In this document: in pieces, positions 8,315-17,166 of the stretch
Numbering within the stretch: the stretch's first letter is position 1
Layout: every line of letters begins with the position of its first letter
Notes under the pieces: model-generated
Seen by the model: only the letters and a program-made list of their open reading frames with translations
Database searches by the model: none
What the model was told of the DNA's origin: nothing
Program-made: the position numbers and the translations under genes
Assembly (NCBI RefSeq): GCF_900187125.1
Contig: NZ_LT906468.1
Span: 1,116,001 to 1,180,000, forward strand
Direction of reading: 5' to 3'
Source of the DNA: Sphingobacterium mizutaii
GTDB taxonomy: Bacteria > Bacteroidota > Bacteroidia > Sphingobacteriales > Sphingobacteriaceae
Length of the DNA stretch: 64,000 bases

Positions 8315-9022
8315 ATGAATAAAGATATAACTATTGCCGTTGTAGAGGATGATGATAACTTAAGGTTCTTGGTTAGTCACCGTCTACAGACCGAAAATTT
8401 TCAAGTAATTCAATGCAGTGACGGCTTGGAGGCTGAGAAAATCATCTTAGACCAAAAGCCGGATATCGTTCTATTGGATTGGATGTTGCCAGGAAAGGAA
8501 GGGATAGATGTATGTGAGTCCGTAAGAAAGTCTGGGTTTGAGAACATCATTATCATGATGACCGCCAAATCCCAAGATATCGATAAAATTGATGCATATA
8601 GCTACGGAGTGACCGATTATATCACTAAACCATTCAATATGGATGTATTAGTGGCGATGATTGAGAATAAAGTACGCTTCTTTGTGCCTAAAACCCAAAA
8701 CGAGGTCTACCATTTCGGTGACACCGAACATCACCCCAATGTACATTCGCTGATCAGAGATGGTAAGAAAATCGAGCTTACTATACTTGAAAACCGTATC
8801 CTGTTGCACTTCTTGCAAAACAAGGGCAGAGATATCACCCGCGAAGAATTGATGGAGGTGGTATGGGGCTATAGTTCCAACGTGAATACCCGTACATTGG
8901 ACATGCACGTTGTGCGCTTGAGAAAGAAAATTGAAACCAATCCCGACAAACCTCACTACTTACAAACCGTTAGAGGATTGGGCTATAGATTCATCAATGA
9001 AGAGACTGATGATGTAAGTTAG
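8315..9022 (+). CDS. OmpR-family response regulator
   Basis: 235 residues: a receiver domain (about 1-120) with the acidic pair Glu-Asp-Asp near residue 11, phospho-acceptor Asp55 in LLDWMLPG, a conserved Thr/Ala switch (MTAKS) and Lys in TKPFN, followed by a winged-helix DNA-binding domain (about 135-230) containing TRTLDMHVVRLRKKIE and TVRGLGYRF. It is the cognate partner of the kinase just upstream. Target genes cannot be read from the sequence. A terminator follows. Confidence 0.93.
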   Translation: MNKDITIAVVEDDDNLRFLVSHRLQTENFQVIQCSDGLEAEKIILDQKPDIVLLDWMLPGKEGIDVCESVRKSGFENIIIMMTAKSQDIDKIDAYSYGVTDYITKPFNMDVLVAMIENKVRFFVPKTQNEVYHFGDTEHHPNVHSLIRDGKKIELTILENRILLHFLQNKGRDITREELMEVVWGYSSNVNTRTLDMHVVRLRKKIETNPDKPHYLQTVRGLGYRFINEETDDVS

Positions 9023-9065
9023 ATATTTGTTTTATTAAATTTAATTATATAACTTCGTCAGAAGA

Positions 9066-9116
9066 GCAAGACCATGTTGTCCTATTAGTGGATAGTGTGG
9101 TCTTGTCTTTTTTTTG
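9066..9116 (+). terminator. Terminator after the two-component operon
   Basis: AGACCA and TGGTCT pair across a loop of about 25 bases and are followed by nine T. It separates the regulator from greA. Confidence 0.6.
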
Positions 9117-9165
9117 TTTATTAAAATATTAGAAAACTATAAAAAGAGGGTAAAAGGTACATATT

Positions 9166-9639
9166 ATGGCAGAAGTAACTTATTACACAGAAGAAGGATT
9201 AACAAAGCTTAGAGAAGAGCTTCAATACCTAAAAACAGAAGGTCGTTCGAACATCGCTAAAGCAATTGCTGAAGCAAGAGATAAGGGAGACCTTTCGGAG
9301 AATGCTGAATACGATGCCGCAAAAGAAGCTCAGGGTCTACATGAAGCCAAGATTGCTAAACTAGAAGAAGTTTTGGCGTCAGCAAGGATCATCGACGAGT
9401 CGAGCTTGGATACCTCCAAGGTATTGGCGTTGTCTTACGTAAAGATAAAGAATAAGAAAAATGGAGCAGTCATGTCTTACCAATTGGTTTCGGAAACAGA
9501 AGCTGATTTAAAGGCAGGAAAGATTTCTGTTAAATCACCGATCGCTCAAGGTCTACTAGGACTCCAGGTTGGTGATATAGCAACGGTTGAAGTTCCAGCA
9601 GGACAACTTGAATTAGAAGTTCTGGAGATTTCAAGATAA
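9166..9639 (+). CDS. greA: Transcription elongation factor GreA
   Basis: 157 residues, the normal GreA length. The N-terminal coiled coil (about 1-75) has the family signature EEGLTKLREELQYLKTEGR and the acidic tip GDLSENAEYDAAKEAQ, which reaches into the RNA polymerase channel to stimulate transcript cleavage. The C-terminal FKBP-like domain includes SPIAQGLLGLQVGDIATVE. It is monocistronic, with two hairpin terminators downstream. Confidence 0.95.
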   Translation: MAEVTYYTEEGLTKLREELQYLKTEGRSNIAKAIAEARDKGDLSENAEYDAAKEAQGLHEAKIAKLEEVLASARIIDESSLDTSKVLALSYVKIKNKKNGAVMSYQLVSETEADLKAGKISVKSPIAQGLLGLQVGDIATVEVPAGQLELEVLEISR

Positions 9640-9654
9640 TGAAATAGAGGTTAT

Positions 9655-9682
9655 GTGCGGTGATGCCATAACCGCACTTTTC
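9655..9682 (+). terminator. First terminator after greA
   Basis: GTGCGGT (9655-9661) pairs with ACCGCAC (9671-9677), followed by TTTTCTT. A second hairpin follows at once, giving a tandem terminator. Confidence 0.65.
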
Positions 9683-9693
9683 TTAAAATTTAC

Positions 9694-9720
9694 AGCCCCG
9701 ATCTCTCGGGGCTTTTTTAT
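9694..9720 (+). terminator. Second terminator after greA
   Basis: AGCCCCGA and TCGGGGCT form an 8-bp GC-rich stem with a 4-base loop and a run of six T. Strong canonical terminator. Confidence 0.85.
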
Positions 9721-9789
9721 GTCATTATATTCCGCAAGGCGTTTTTTCTAACCTTTCCATAATAATTATATCCTTTTGTTTTTTTGCTG

Positions 9790-9862
9790 TTGCTTCGGGA
9801 ATGGCTTTGCTCTCATTCGAGGCATATTCGGGAATTTCAATATATGCCTCGAATAAGGATAA
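9790..9862. repeat. Interspersed palindromic repeat, copy 1
   Basis: A 13-bp perfect inverted repeat, ATTCGAGGCATAT and ATATGCCTCGAAT, flanks a 14-base centre. The element, from GCTTCGGGAATGGCTTTG through CGAATAAGG, closely matches a second copy at 48746-48825, with centre and stem both diverged but pairing kept in each. No coding frame crosses it. The rest of 9721-10079 shows no gene; only AT-rich DNA leading to the HIT-gene promoter is seen. Confidence 0.65.
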
Positions 9863-10079
9863 GCTGGCGTAGCCATAAAACTTGCTTGGGCTTGACTCGG
9901 AATGGTCGGTTTTGAGAAAATAGTATCTTCCTGTTTGAGTGGAGAAAATAGGGGGTATAAATGGGTTTTTTGTCCTATTTGTAGTTATTTTATTGTTAAG
10001 AAATCAATAAATGTCACATTGAAGTTAAATCTTATGCTTCTAGAGGGCTGAATGTCTGTTCATATGTGCACAAAATTAT

Positions 10080-10087
10080 TATCTTTG
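10080..10087 (+). promoter_or_regulatory. Candidate -7 box for the HIT gene
   Basis: TATCTTTG matches TAnnTTTG and lies 26 bases before the ATG at 10114. No convincing -33 box was seen. Confidence 0.4.
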
Positions 10088-10113
10088 TTACTCACGAAAT
10101 TGAACTATAGTTT

Positions 10114-10527
10114 ATGTCAACCATATTCGCTAAAATCGTTGCAGGAGAGATTCCTGCCTATAAAGTTGCTGAGAGCAATGATTACTTAGCTTTTTTAGAT
10201 ATAAATCCACTAACTGAAGGACATGTCTTAGTTATTCCGAAGAAAGAAACAGACTATATCTTTGACATCAACGACGAGGAATATATGGGGATGTGGGTTT
10301 TTGCCAAGATTGTTGCCCAAGGGATCAAGCAGGCATTTCCATGTCAGAAGGTAGGAGTAGCTGTAGTTGGTCTAGAAGTTGCCCATGCGCATATTCATTT
10401 GATTCCATTGAACCATGTGCATGACATGAACTTTGAAAGACCTAAGTTGAAGCTTTCGGAAGATAGCTTGAACACAATAGCTGACACAATTCGTGATGCA
10501 ATTTCAACGATAACAAACCCGGCTTAA
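10114..10527 (+). CDS. HIT family hydrolase
   Basis: 137-residue histidine-triad protein, a soluble nucleotide hydrolase or transferase acting on compounds such as adenosine phosphoramidates or dinucleoside polyphosphates. The triad HAHIHLIP is at residues 91-98, and the N-terminal FAKIVAGEIPAYKV and DINPLTEGHVLVIPK blocks are typical of the Hint/HinT branch. The size fits. The true substrate is unknown. It is followed 27 bases later by a DedA gene in the same direction. Confidence 0.9.
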   Translation: MSTIFAKIVAGEIPAYKVAESNDYLAFLDINPLTEGHVLVIPKKETDYIFDINDEEYMGMWVFAKIVAQGIKQAFPCQKVGVAVVGLEVAHAHIHLIPLNHVHDMNFERPKLKLSEDSLNTIADTIRDAISTITNPA

Positions 10528-10553
10528 TTCCAAAGCGGGAAATATAATTTACT

Positions 10554-11210
10554 ATGCAAGAATACTTGTTGTCTTTTCAACAATTGCTAGATGCTGAATA
10601 TCTCTTAAGTCACGGTGGATTCTACATCGTCTGTCTTATAGTTTTTGCCGAAACCGGTCTTTTCTTTGGATTTTTTCTCCCAGGGGATTATTTGTTGTTT
10701 TTAGCGGGGCTGTTTTGTGCGCTGGATAAAATCGATGTGGACATTGTTACATTGTATTTCGGTATTTTAGCCGCCGGAATACTCGGTAATTTTGCCGGTT
10801 ATTGGTTTGGTCATCGAACGGGTCCAATGCTCTTTAAACGGAAGGATTCCATACTTTTCAAGCGGAAATATGTGATCATGGCCGAGGAGTTTTTCCAGAA
10901 ATATGGTGGTACGGCATTAATAATTGGACGATTTGTACCTATTATTCGTACATTTGCACCCATCTTTGCAGGTGTAGTACAGCTGAACTTCAGGAAGTTC
11001 GTGCTGTTCAATGTGCTGGGAGCCCTGTTGTGGGTGTCATTATTGACCCTATCAGGCTATTATTTAGGTATAGAATTCCCGTGGATCATCGATTATGTAG
11101 AGTATATCATCGTCGCCTTGATCGTCATCGCATTCCTACCTATCGCAATTGCTCTGTTGAAAAAGTGGCTTAAGAATAGAAAAACGAAAAACGAAATAAA
11201 CAAACAGTAA
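10554..11210 (+). CDS. DedA family membrane protein
   Basis: 218-residue inner-membrane protein of the DedA superfamily, whose members act in lipid-carrier or phospholipid flipping. The motif ETGLFFGFFLPGDYLL (about 31-46) and the basic GRFVPIIRTFAPIFAG block (about 124-139) are both conserved DedA signatures, and four to five hydrophobic helices are visible with a basic tail. It ends 7 bases before the first pyrophosphatase. Which lipid it handles cannot be read from sequence. Confidence 0.9.
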   Translation: MQEYLLSFQQLLDAEYLLSHGGFYIVCLIVFAETGLFFGFFLPGDYLLFLAGLFCALDKIDVDIVTLYFGILAAGILGNFAGYWFGHRTGPMLFKRKDSILFKRKYVIMAEEFFQKYGGTALIIGRFVPIIRTFAPIFAGVVQLNFRKFVLFNVLGALLWVSLLTLSGYYLGIEFPWIIDYVEYIIVALIVIAFLPIAIALLKKWLKNRKTKNEINKQ

Positions 11211-11217
11211 TTATTTA

Positions 11218-11760
11218 ATGAGTACACAACATCCTTGGCATCAAGTGTCTCCTGGTGAGGACTTGCCTAACTCCGTAAATGCCATTATCGAAATTCCTAA
11301 AGGTTCTAAAGCGAAATATGAGATCGACAAAGACAGTGGTTTGATCAAATTGGACCGTGTATTGTTTTCTTCTGTAATGTATCCAGCTAACTATGGTTTC
11401 ATTCCACAGACATATTGCGATGATAAAGATCCGTTGGACATTTTAGTTTTATGCTCAGTTGATGTTTACCCAATGTGTATGATCGAAGCTAAAGTTGTAG
11501 GTGTGATGCACATGATCGACAATGGTGAACAAGACGACAAAATCATTGCCGTTGCCAAACACGATATGTCTGTAAACTACATCAACGACTTATCAGAACT
11601 TCCTCCGCACACGATGAAGGAAATCGTTCGTTTCTTCCAAGATTATAAAACCCTAGAGGGTAAGAATGTGACCATTGAGAATCTTTATGGCCGTGCTTAT
11701 GCTCAGAACATTATCATGGAAAGTATCGAACTTTACAATAAAGAAATTAGGACTAAGTAA
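11218..11760 (+). CDS. ppa: Inorganic pyrophosphatase (family I), cytoplasmic copy
   Basis: 180 residues; hydrolyses pyrophosphate to phosphate and so pulls biosynthetic reactions forward. The family I active site is complete: [29 protein letters not shown] and the metal-binding GEQDDKI stretch. No signal peptide, so cytoplasmic. The next gene is a close paralogue with an added hydrophobic N-terminus, starting 8 bases after this stop, which points to a tandem duplication. Confidence 0.93.
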   Translation: MSTQHPWHQVSPGEDLPNSVNAIIEIPKGSKAKYEIDKDSGLIKLDRVLFSSVMYPANYGFIPQTYCDDKDPLDILVLCSVDVYPMCMIEAKVVGVMHMIDNGEQDDKIIAVAKHDMSVNYINDLSELPPHTMKEIVRFFQDYKTLEGKNVTIENLYGRAYAQNIIMESIELYNKEIRTK

Positions 11761-11768
11761 CCATTTTC

Positions 11769-12386
11769 ATGGACCTCTCAATTTTATTGTCGCTGTTCTT
11801 GATGTTTTCCAGCCTACTCGGGCTAGGTCAGGAGCAGCACCCATGGCACCAGGTTTCCCCAGGAAAGGATGCGCCAAATACTGTTACAGCAGTAATTGAA
11901 ATCCCCAAAGGTAGCCGGGGCAAATATGAAATTGATAAGGCTTCTGGAATGATCAAGTTGGATAGGGTATTGCATTCTTCAATGGTGTATCCTAGCAACT
12001 ATGGTTTTATTCCACAAAGTTACTGTGGCGACAAAGATCCACTGGATATACTTGTGTTATGTTCAGTGGATCTTGTTCCTGCGTCCCTAGTGGATGCAAA
12101 AGTGATCGGTGTGATGGGCATGACGGATTCCGGTGAACAGGATGATAAGATTATTGCCGTAGCGAAAAACGATATGGCCTATAACTACATCAATGATATT
12201 TCGGAGCTTCCGCCTCATACCATGAAAGAAATCGTGCAGTTTTTCCAGGAGTATAAAAACCTGGAAGGTAAAAAAGTTATTATTAATAAAATTAGTGGAA
12301 GAGCTATCGCTCAAAATGTTATATTAGAGAGTTTAGAATTGTACAAGAAAGAATTCGCTAATAAAAACCTAAATCATGGCAATTGA
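11769..12386 (+). CDS. Inorganic pyrophosphatase paralogue with hydrophobic N-terminus
   Basis: 205 residues. From about residue 23 ([16 protein letters not shown]) it follows the preceding pyrophosphatase almost throughout, with [21 protein letters not shown] and GEQDDKI conserved, so it should be catalytic. The difference is a leading stretch of about 20 hydrophobic residues ([20 protein letters not shown]) that resembles a signal peptide, though it lacks basic residues at its start. If exported, it would split pyrophosphate in the periplasm. The 3' end overlaps the next gene by 11 bases. Location is an inference; the catalytic family is firm. Confidence 0.88.
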   Translation: MDLSILLSLFLMFSSLLGLGQEQHPWHQVSPGKDAPNTVTAVIEIPKGSRGKYEIDKASGMIKLDRVLHSSMVYPSNYGFIPQSYCGDKDPLDILVLCSVDLVPASLVDAKVIGVMGMTDSGEQDDKIIAVAKNDMAYNYINDISELPPHTMKEIVQFFQEYKNLEGKKVIINKISGRAIAQNVILESLELYKKEFANKNLNHGN

Positions 12387-13689
12387 TATTTTTTGGACTA
12401 TCTTTTTAGTGCTGGCAAATGGTTTTTTCGTTGCAGCTGAATTCGCTATTGTCAAGGTTCGAGCCTCTCAGATTGAGCTACAGGCTAAATCGGGCAGTAA
12501 AGTTGCCAAGATGGCCAAGAGCATTACCGATCATTTGGACGGTTACCTAGCTGCTACCCAATTGGGTATTACCTTGGCTTCCCTAGCCTTAGGTTGGGTC
12601 GGTGAAGCCGTCATGACGCAGATCGTACACCAGATCTTCGGATTTTTTAACGTTGAACTTACCGGTAAATTAGCGACTAACCTAGGCCATGTCCTAGCGT
12701 TCAGTATCATTACCTTTTTACATATTGTTTTTGGGGAGTTGGCACCTAAGTCCATCGCGATCCAAAAACCTGTGGCAACCACGATGAAAGTGGCTGTGCC
12801 GCTTCAATTCTTTTATTACATCTTCCGACCGATCATTTGGTTGTTGAACGGTTTCGCCAATTTCCTGTTGAAATTGATCGGGATCCAAGTGAGTGCCCAT
12901 GAAGCTAGCCATTCATCCGAAGAACTCCAATACTTATTGGAGAAAGGAAAGGAGAGTGGTGCCTTGAACAATGCTGAACATGAGTTGATCAAGAACGTCT
13001 TTGATTTCAATGAGCGTATCGTTAAGAATATTATGGTGCCTCGTACTAAGATCGTAGCAGTAGACAAGGATGATACCGCAGAGGAGTTTATCAATACGGT
13101 AACGGAAGAGGGATATTCCCGTATTCCGATCTATGATGATAATATTGACCAGATCATTGGTGTTGTCCATACCAAAGACATCTTACCGCTTATTGTAAAG
13201 GGTAAAGATGTGGTATTGAAGAACATCATGCGTAAGCCATATTTTATTCCTGAGACCAAAAAGATCAACGACTTGATGACGGAGTTCCAATTGAAACGGA
13301 TCCAGATTGCTTTTGTCCTTGATGAATTTGGAGGAACAGCTGGTATGGTAACGCTTGAAGATATCGTGGAAGAATTGGTCGGAGAGATCCAGGATGAGTA
13401 CGATGAGGAAACTCCTGTAGTTGAGCAGATATCTGAAACCGAATTTATGGTGGACGCTGGTGCCAGCGTACATGATGCCAACGGACATTTGCCATTGGAA
13501 TTACCTGAGAGTTCAGATTATGATACGATAGCTGGTTTGGTTTCGCATCTCTTTGAGAAGATTCCAGATGTTGGCGATAGCACGGAACAATTGGGTTACC
13601 GTTTTACCATCATCAAGAAGACCCAACAGAACATAGAATTTGTAAAATTGGACCTTGTCGAAACTCCAAACGATGAGGACGAAGAATAA
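12376..13689 (+). CDS. CNNM/CorC-type hemolysin-family membrane protein
   Basis: 437 residues: an N-terminal DUF21/CNNM transmembrane domain (about 1-180), a pair of CBS domains (about 205-325, including [20 protein letters not shown] and [28 protein letters not shown]), and a C-terminal CorC/HlyC transporter-associated domain (about 345-430). Members take part in Mg or Co efflux; gliding protein GldE is a relative in this phylum. The ATG at 12376 overlaps the end of the pyrophosphatase gene, so the two are translationally linked. The hemolysin label is historical. Confidence 0.9.
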   Translation: MAIDIFWTIFLVLANGFFVAAEFAIVKVRASQIELQAKSGSKVAKMAKSITDHLDGYLAATQLGITLASLALGWVGEAVMTQIVHQIFGFFNVELTGKLATNLGHVLAFSIITFLHIVFGELAPKSIAIQKPVATTMKVAVPLQFFYYIFRPIIWLLNGFANFLLKLIGIQVSAHEASHSSEELQYLLEKGKESGALNNAEHELIKNVFDFNERIVKNIMVPRTKIVAVDKDDTAEEFINTVTEEGYSRIPIYDDNIDQIIGVVHTKDILPLIVKGKDVVLKNIMRKPYFIPETKKINDLMTEFQLKRIQIAFVLDEFGGTAGMVTLEDIVEELVGEIQDEYDEETPVVEQISETEFMVDAGASVHDANGHLPLELPESSDYDTIAGLVSHLFEKIPDVGDSTEQLGYRFTIIKKTQQNIEFVKLDLVETPNDEDEE

Positions 13690-13700
13690 TCCATAATATT

Positions 13701-14420
13701 GTGCATTTATTCTATACAGCAGATTTAAAGCCTGATCAAAGCTTATTTCAACTTTCTGAGGAAGAAAGCAAGCATGCTGTGCGTGTCTTGCGATTGAATG
13801 TGGGCGGCCAGGTTCAATTGATTGATGGGGTCGGTGGGTTTTATGAAGCTGAGATAGCCGATGCACATCCCAAAAGGACCCAGCTGCGCATTCTAAATTA
13901 TACCCCAGAATTTCAAAAGCCAAATTACCATTTACATATTGCTGTTGCACCCACCAAGAACATCGATCGGATCGAATGGTTCTTGGAAAAGGCGACCGAA
14001 ATCGGGATCCAGGAAATCACTCCAATCATCAGTGAGCATTCCGAGCGCAAAGAGGTCAAAACCGAGCGTTTGAATAAAGTCATCGTTTCGGCGATGAAAC
14101 AGTCTCTGAAGGCTTATATGCCCCTTCTAAATGAAGCTATCAGTTTGGATGCCTTCTTGAACAAGGCTGGGGAGGACAAGGACTTGAAAAAGGCTATTGC
14201 CCATTGTGAAGAAGATGCAGAGAAGAAATACTTAAACCAAGAATTTGAAGGCGGACAACGCTATCTGATCTTGATCGGTCCTGAGGGGGATTTCTCGCCT
14301 TCTGAAATAGAAAAAGCCATTTCTGTAGGATTTATTCCGGTTTCCCTAGGGGAGGCCAGACTTCGCACAGAAACGGCTGCTTTGTATGCTTGTACAGAGA
14401 TTGCTTTACTGAACCGTTAG
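13701..14420 (+). CDS. rsmE: 16S rRNA (uracil-1498-N3)-methyltransferase RsmE
   Basis: 239-residue SPOUT-family methyltransferase. Conserved blocks are visible: HAVRVLRLNVGGQVQLIDG in the N-terminal PUA-like domain, KNIDRIEWFLEKATEIGI, and the knot region LIGPEGDFSPSEIE and SLGEARLRTETAALYA near the C-terminus. The start is a GTG at 13701, 11 bases after the CNNM gene; no ATG fits. It converges with the DUF3299-like gene and overlaps it by 4 bases. Confidence 0.93.
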   Translation: MHLFYTADLKPDQSLFQLSEEESKHAVRVLRLNVGGQVQLIDGVGGFYEAEIADAHPKRTQLRILNYTPEFQKPNYHLHIAVAPTKNIDRIEWFLEKATEIGIQEITPIISEHSERKEVKTERLNKVIVSAMKQSLKAYMPLLNEAISLDAFLNKAGEDKDLKKAIAHCEEDAEKKYLNQEFEGGQRYLILIGPEGDFSPSEIEKAISVGFIPVSLGEARLRTETAALYACTEIALLNR

Positions 14421-14905
14421 TTCACGAGTTCAGCATCCACAATTTGGATTTCCGCATTACCTTTTAAGGGTTCAGGATTGAACTTCATCTTTCCTTTGAT
14501 CTTGATCGGTTCATCCGTAAACTTTACTGTTCCTTTTTTCATAAAGATCTCAACCATTGGAGGAATACCATTAGTACCACAGAATTGACACTGGGTAATC
14601 GGCAATACCGATAACATATAAGTGCTGTGGTTTCTGCCACTCACTAATGGCACCATATAACCTGGAAGATCTACTATGGTATTCTCTAATTTTTTCAATG
14701 CAGGTGGATAGGTTGGGGTATACACTTTTTTGTTACCCACGGTAGACACCTTGTACATCATTTTGTCAATGGCTTCCCAAGTGCCGTTCATCATAGGAGT
14801 ATGGTCTGGAACCTGGGTTTCATTGCTATAGTTTCCGATTTGAGCTTTTGAAAAGCTCACAGTCATCATCAATACGAATACTGTAAATATTAACTTTCTC
14901 ATCAT
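14417..14905 (-). CDS. DUF3299-like exported protein
   Basis: 162 residues with a signal peptide (about 1-21, ending SKAQ). The body contains LPGYMVPLVSGRNHSTYMLS and ITQCQFCGTNGIPPMVEIFM, which match the DUF3299 pattern of a beta-rich domain with a CxxC-type site. DUF3299 genes often sit next to MacB-like ABC transporters with His-rich parts; in Vibrio such a protein belongs to the zinc-linked zrg cluster as I recall it. Here it is the last gene of a three-gene minus-strand unit, abutting the permease stop. I infer a role in metal handling with the ABC genes. Confidence 0.7.
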   Translation of the reverse strand: MMRKLIFTVFVLMMTVSFSKAQIGNYSNETQVPDHTPMMNGTWEAIDKMMYKVSTVGNKKVYTPTYPPALKKLENTIVDLPGYMVPLVSGRNHSTYMLSVLPITQCQFCGTNGIPPMVEIFMKKGTVKFTDEPIKIKGKMKFNPEPLKGNAEIQIVDAELVN

Positions 14906-16341
14906 TACTTATTACCTAAAATGGTAGAAATTGTTGTGTTATATGCTTTAACTGCTGGTATAAGGGATGCTATCACACCGATCAAACAAGCAGTAAGCAA
15001 AATTAACCATTCTTTACTATATATCTGGAATGCTTGGATAAAGTCTGCACTCTGACTGGTCTGTGTACTGATCAGGTACAGGCCAATATGACCAATGAAC
15101 AATCCGACAATACCTCCGATGCAGGTGATTACCAATCCTTCGACAATCAGCATGGTGAATAGTTTAATCTTACTTGCGCCTAATGTCCTCATGATGGCAA
15201 GGTCATATTTCCTGTCCTTCAAGGCATTGTATAAACTGATAAATACGCTCAATCCGGCGATGATCATAATGACATAAGCCAAGATTTCAAGAGAATCGAT
15301 CCCTACACCCATTAAAGAAAACAATCTTGCTGTTTCCAATGCTGGGGATGCTGCCTGCATGCTGGTGGATTGGTTGACCAATTTAGGAACAACACCAATG
15401 GCAGCAGGGGAGCTGAATTTGACCAATAAGGCCGTAATCTCCAACCCTTTGTCCTGAACGATATCATCAGCGATGCTCTTAACGAATACATCTGATCTAG
15501 GACGTTCTGTCACTAGGCTATCTTCAGTAGCTTGAGTAAGGGGACTAGGTTTTTCTGCTACGATCTCTTCATGTTCGTGATCAGCATGATCATGATCATG
15601 TTCATCGTGTTGATGGGCTTCTGTAGCTGTATGTTCATGCGCATGGTCATCGTGGTTATGGTCTGCATGGTCGTGATCATGGGCTTCATCAGCATGATCG
15701 TGCTCATGGTCGTGTTCCTCGTGACCGATTCCATGGATATCCCAAACACTTTCTAGGTTGGTCAATAGTAGGTTGTCTACGATAGAACCCGATGGTTTCA
15801 GGATTCCGACAACGGTAAAAGGATGTTCTTCGTGGACATGGGCCTTTTCAGCTAAGCCATGGGCTCCATGTACTTGATCCCCTAATTTCAGTTTGTTTTT
15901 ACGGGCAGTTTCACTCCCAATAACCACTTCATAGCTTTTGTTCCATAATTGACCATCGGCTAATTTGAGCTCATATAAGCCCATAAAGCTAGTGTCCGTT
16001 CCAACGATTCGGTGACCTTTGAAGTTATCGCCTAGTGAAATCGGAACTGCTTTTTCAATAAAAGGGTTATCCATCAGCTTTTCGGCTTCGGATAACTTGA
16101 TGTTACCGGTGGGGTTGTCCACATGGTACAATGCACTCAGGATCAATTGTAGAGGGCTGCCTTTGGCACCTACCACGAGGTCAACCTGTTTGCTATTGCT
16201 GTCGAGCTGTTTTTCAAAAGTATCGCTGGTAATATAGATACTAACCAATATGGCTACTCCGAATGCGGTTAGGATGATACTTAACAGCGTGGAGCCCCAT
16301 TGTTGTGATATGTTTTTCCAGACTAATTGTAGTGTGTTCAT
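14905..16341 (-). CDS. FtsX/MacB-type ABC permease with a His-rich insert
   Basis: 478 residues: one N-terminal helix (about 17-37), a large periplasmic domain and three C-terminal helices (about 350-375, 395-425, 445-470), the MacB/LolC layout. Within the periplasmic domain, residues about 203-258 are almost entirely His, Asp, Glu and Ala, with about 21 His, in patterns such as HDHEHDHADEAHDHDHAD. This is a strong candidate for a zinc, nickel or copper ligand region and is not part of standard MacB. It is flanked by its ATPase (upstream) and a DUF3299-like protein (downstream). I infer metal-linked transport or metal-dependent envelope remodelling. Confidence 0.85.
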   Translation of the reverse strand: MNTLQLVWKNISQQWGSTLLSIILTAFGVAILVSIYITSDTFEKQLDSNSKQVDLVVGAKGSPLQLILSALYHVDNPTGNIKLSEAEKLMDNPFIEKAVPISLGDNFKGHRIVGTDTSFMGLYELKLADGQLWNKSYEVVIGSETARKNKLKLGDQVHGAHGLAEKAHVHEEHPFTVVGILKPSGSIVDNLLLTNLESVWDIHGIGHEEHDHEHDHADEAHDHDHADHNHDDHAHEHTATEAHQHDEHDHDHADHEHEEIVAEKPSPLTQATEDSLVTERPRSDVFVKSIADDIVQDKGLEITALLVKFSSPAAIGVVPKLVNQSTSMQAASPALETARLFSLMGVGIDSLEILAYVIMIIAGLSVFISLYNALKDRKYDLAIMRTLGASKIKLFTMLIVEGLVITCIGGIVGLFIGHIGLYLISTQTSQSADFIQAFQIYSKEWLILLTACLIGVIASLIPAVKAYNTTISTILGNK

Positions 16342-16342
16342 C

Positions 16343-16990
16343 TTATTGCGCAGCTAGTATGTAGTTGTTCGTAAATTCATCCTTTAATCTTTTGTCATGG
16401 GTAGAGATCAAAAGGGTGCTTCCTTGTTCTTTGGCAAGGCCCTTGATCAGCTCCACAACCAGAAAGGTATTCTTGTCGTCTAGGGCAGCGGTGGGTTCGT
16501 CTGCAATCAAAAGCAAGGGCTTGTTTATGAGTGCCCTGGCGATAGCGACACGTTGTACTTGTCCGCGGCTCAGTTCATTGGGTCTTCTGTTTCCAAAACC
16601 TCCCAATTGCAGTTTTTCCAACAGCGATTTTATGGCCTGTTCATCGACAGCGAGTCCCGCTAGACTTTGGGCAAGTTTGATATTTTCTGTTACAGAGAGA
16701 TTTTTGAGCAGATGGGCTTCCTGAAAAATAAATCCCAGGTTTTGCGCCCTGAATTTATCCAGATCACTTCCGGAGAGCTGATAAAGATCCTGTCCGTTGA
16801 TGATGACCTGTCCTGTCGTCGGAGATGAAAAACCTGCGATCAGGTTCAACAGGGTTGATTTTCCGGATCCGGAGTCCCCTAACACCAAGGTGTGTTGCTG
16901 ATCGGCAAGCAGCAGATCTTGGAAGGAAAGTTTGGGGCCTTTAGGATATTGATACGATAAACTGGATGTTTTTAATACAAAATCGCTCAT
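16343..16990 (-). CDS. LolD/MacB-type ABC ATP-binding protein
   Basis: About 215 residues. Walker A GDSGSGKS, Q-loop (FIFQEAHLL), signature LSRGQVQRVAIARAL, Walker B LLIADEPTAALD and H-loop (STHDKRL) are all in place; the signature reads LSRGQ rather than LSGGQ, a tolerated variant. The frame is open back to a TTG at 17008, but the ATG at 16990 is preferred. First gene of the minus-strand unit; the permease ATG follows within 2 bases. It powers the His-rich permease. Confidence 0.88.
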   Translation of the reverse strand: MSDFVLKTSSLSYQYPKGPKLSFQDLLLADQQHTLVLGDSGSGKSTLLNLIAGFSSPTTGQVIINGQDLYQLSGSDLDKFRAQNLGFIFQEAHLLKNLSVTENIKLAQSLAGLAVDEQAIKSLLEKLQLGGFGNRRPNELSRGQVQRVAIARALINKPLLLIADEPTAALDDKNTFLVVELIKGLAKEQGSTLLISTHDKRLKDEFTNNYILAAQ

Positions 16991-17138
16991 AATAAAACTT
17001 TGTTGCAAAATAGCACTAATTGTTGGCTAAAACCAATCTAAAGGGTAACAATTTGACCGATAGGTGTCTTAACAATTATTTAACTAGAGACTAATATTAA
17101 CATAATGAAGGATTAATATTCACGTAACAATGCGATTA

Positions 17139-17146
17139 TACTTTTG
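17139..17146 (+). promoter_or_regulatory. Candidate -7 box for the TonB-receptor/lipoprotein unit
   Basis: TACTTTTG matches TAnnTTTG and lies 20 bases before the ATG at 17167. The upstream region is AT-rich with no clear -33 match. Confidence 0.4.
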
Positions 17147-17166
17147 CAACATAATATTAACATTGT

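Noticed and set aside
15532..15756. Open plus-strand frame opposite the His-rich segment of the ABC permease
   Set aside because: It only mirrors the repeated His/Asp codons on the other strand (Met/Val/Ile-rich composition); no start context, family or neighbours support it.
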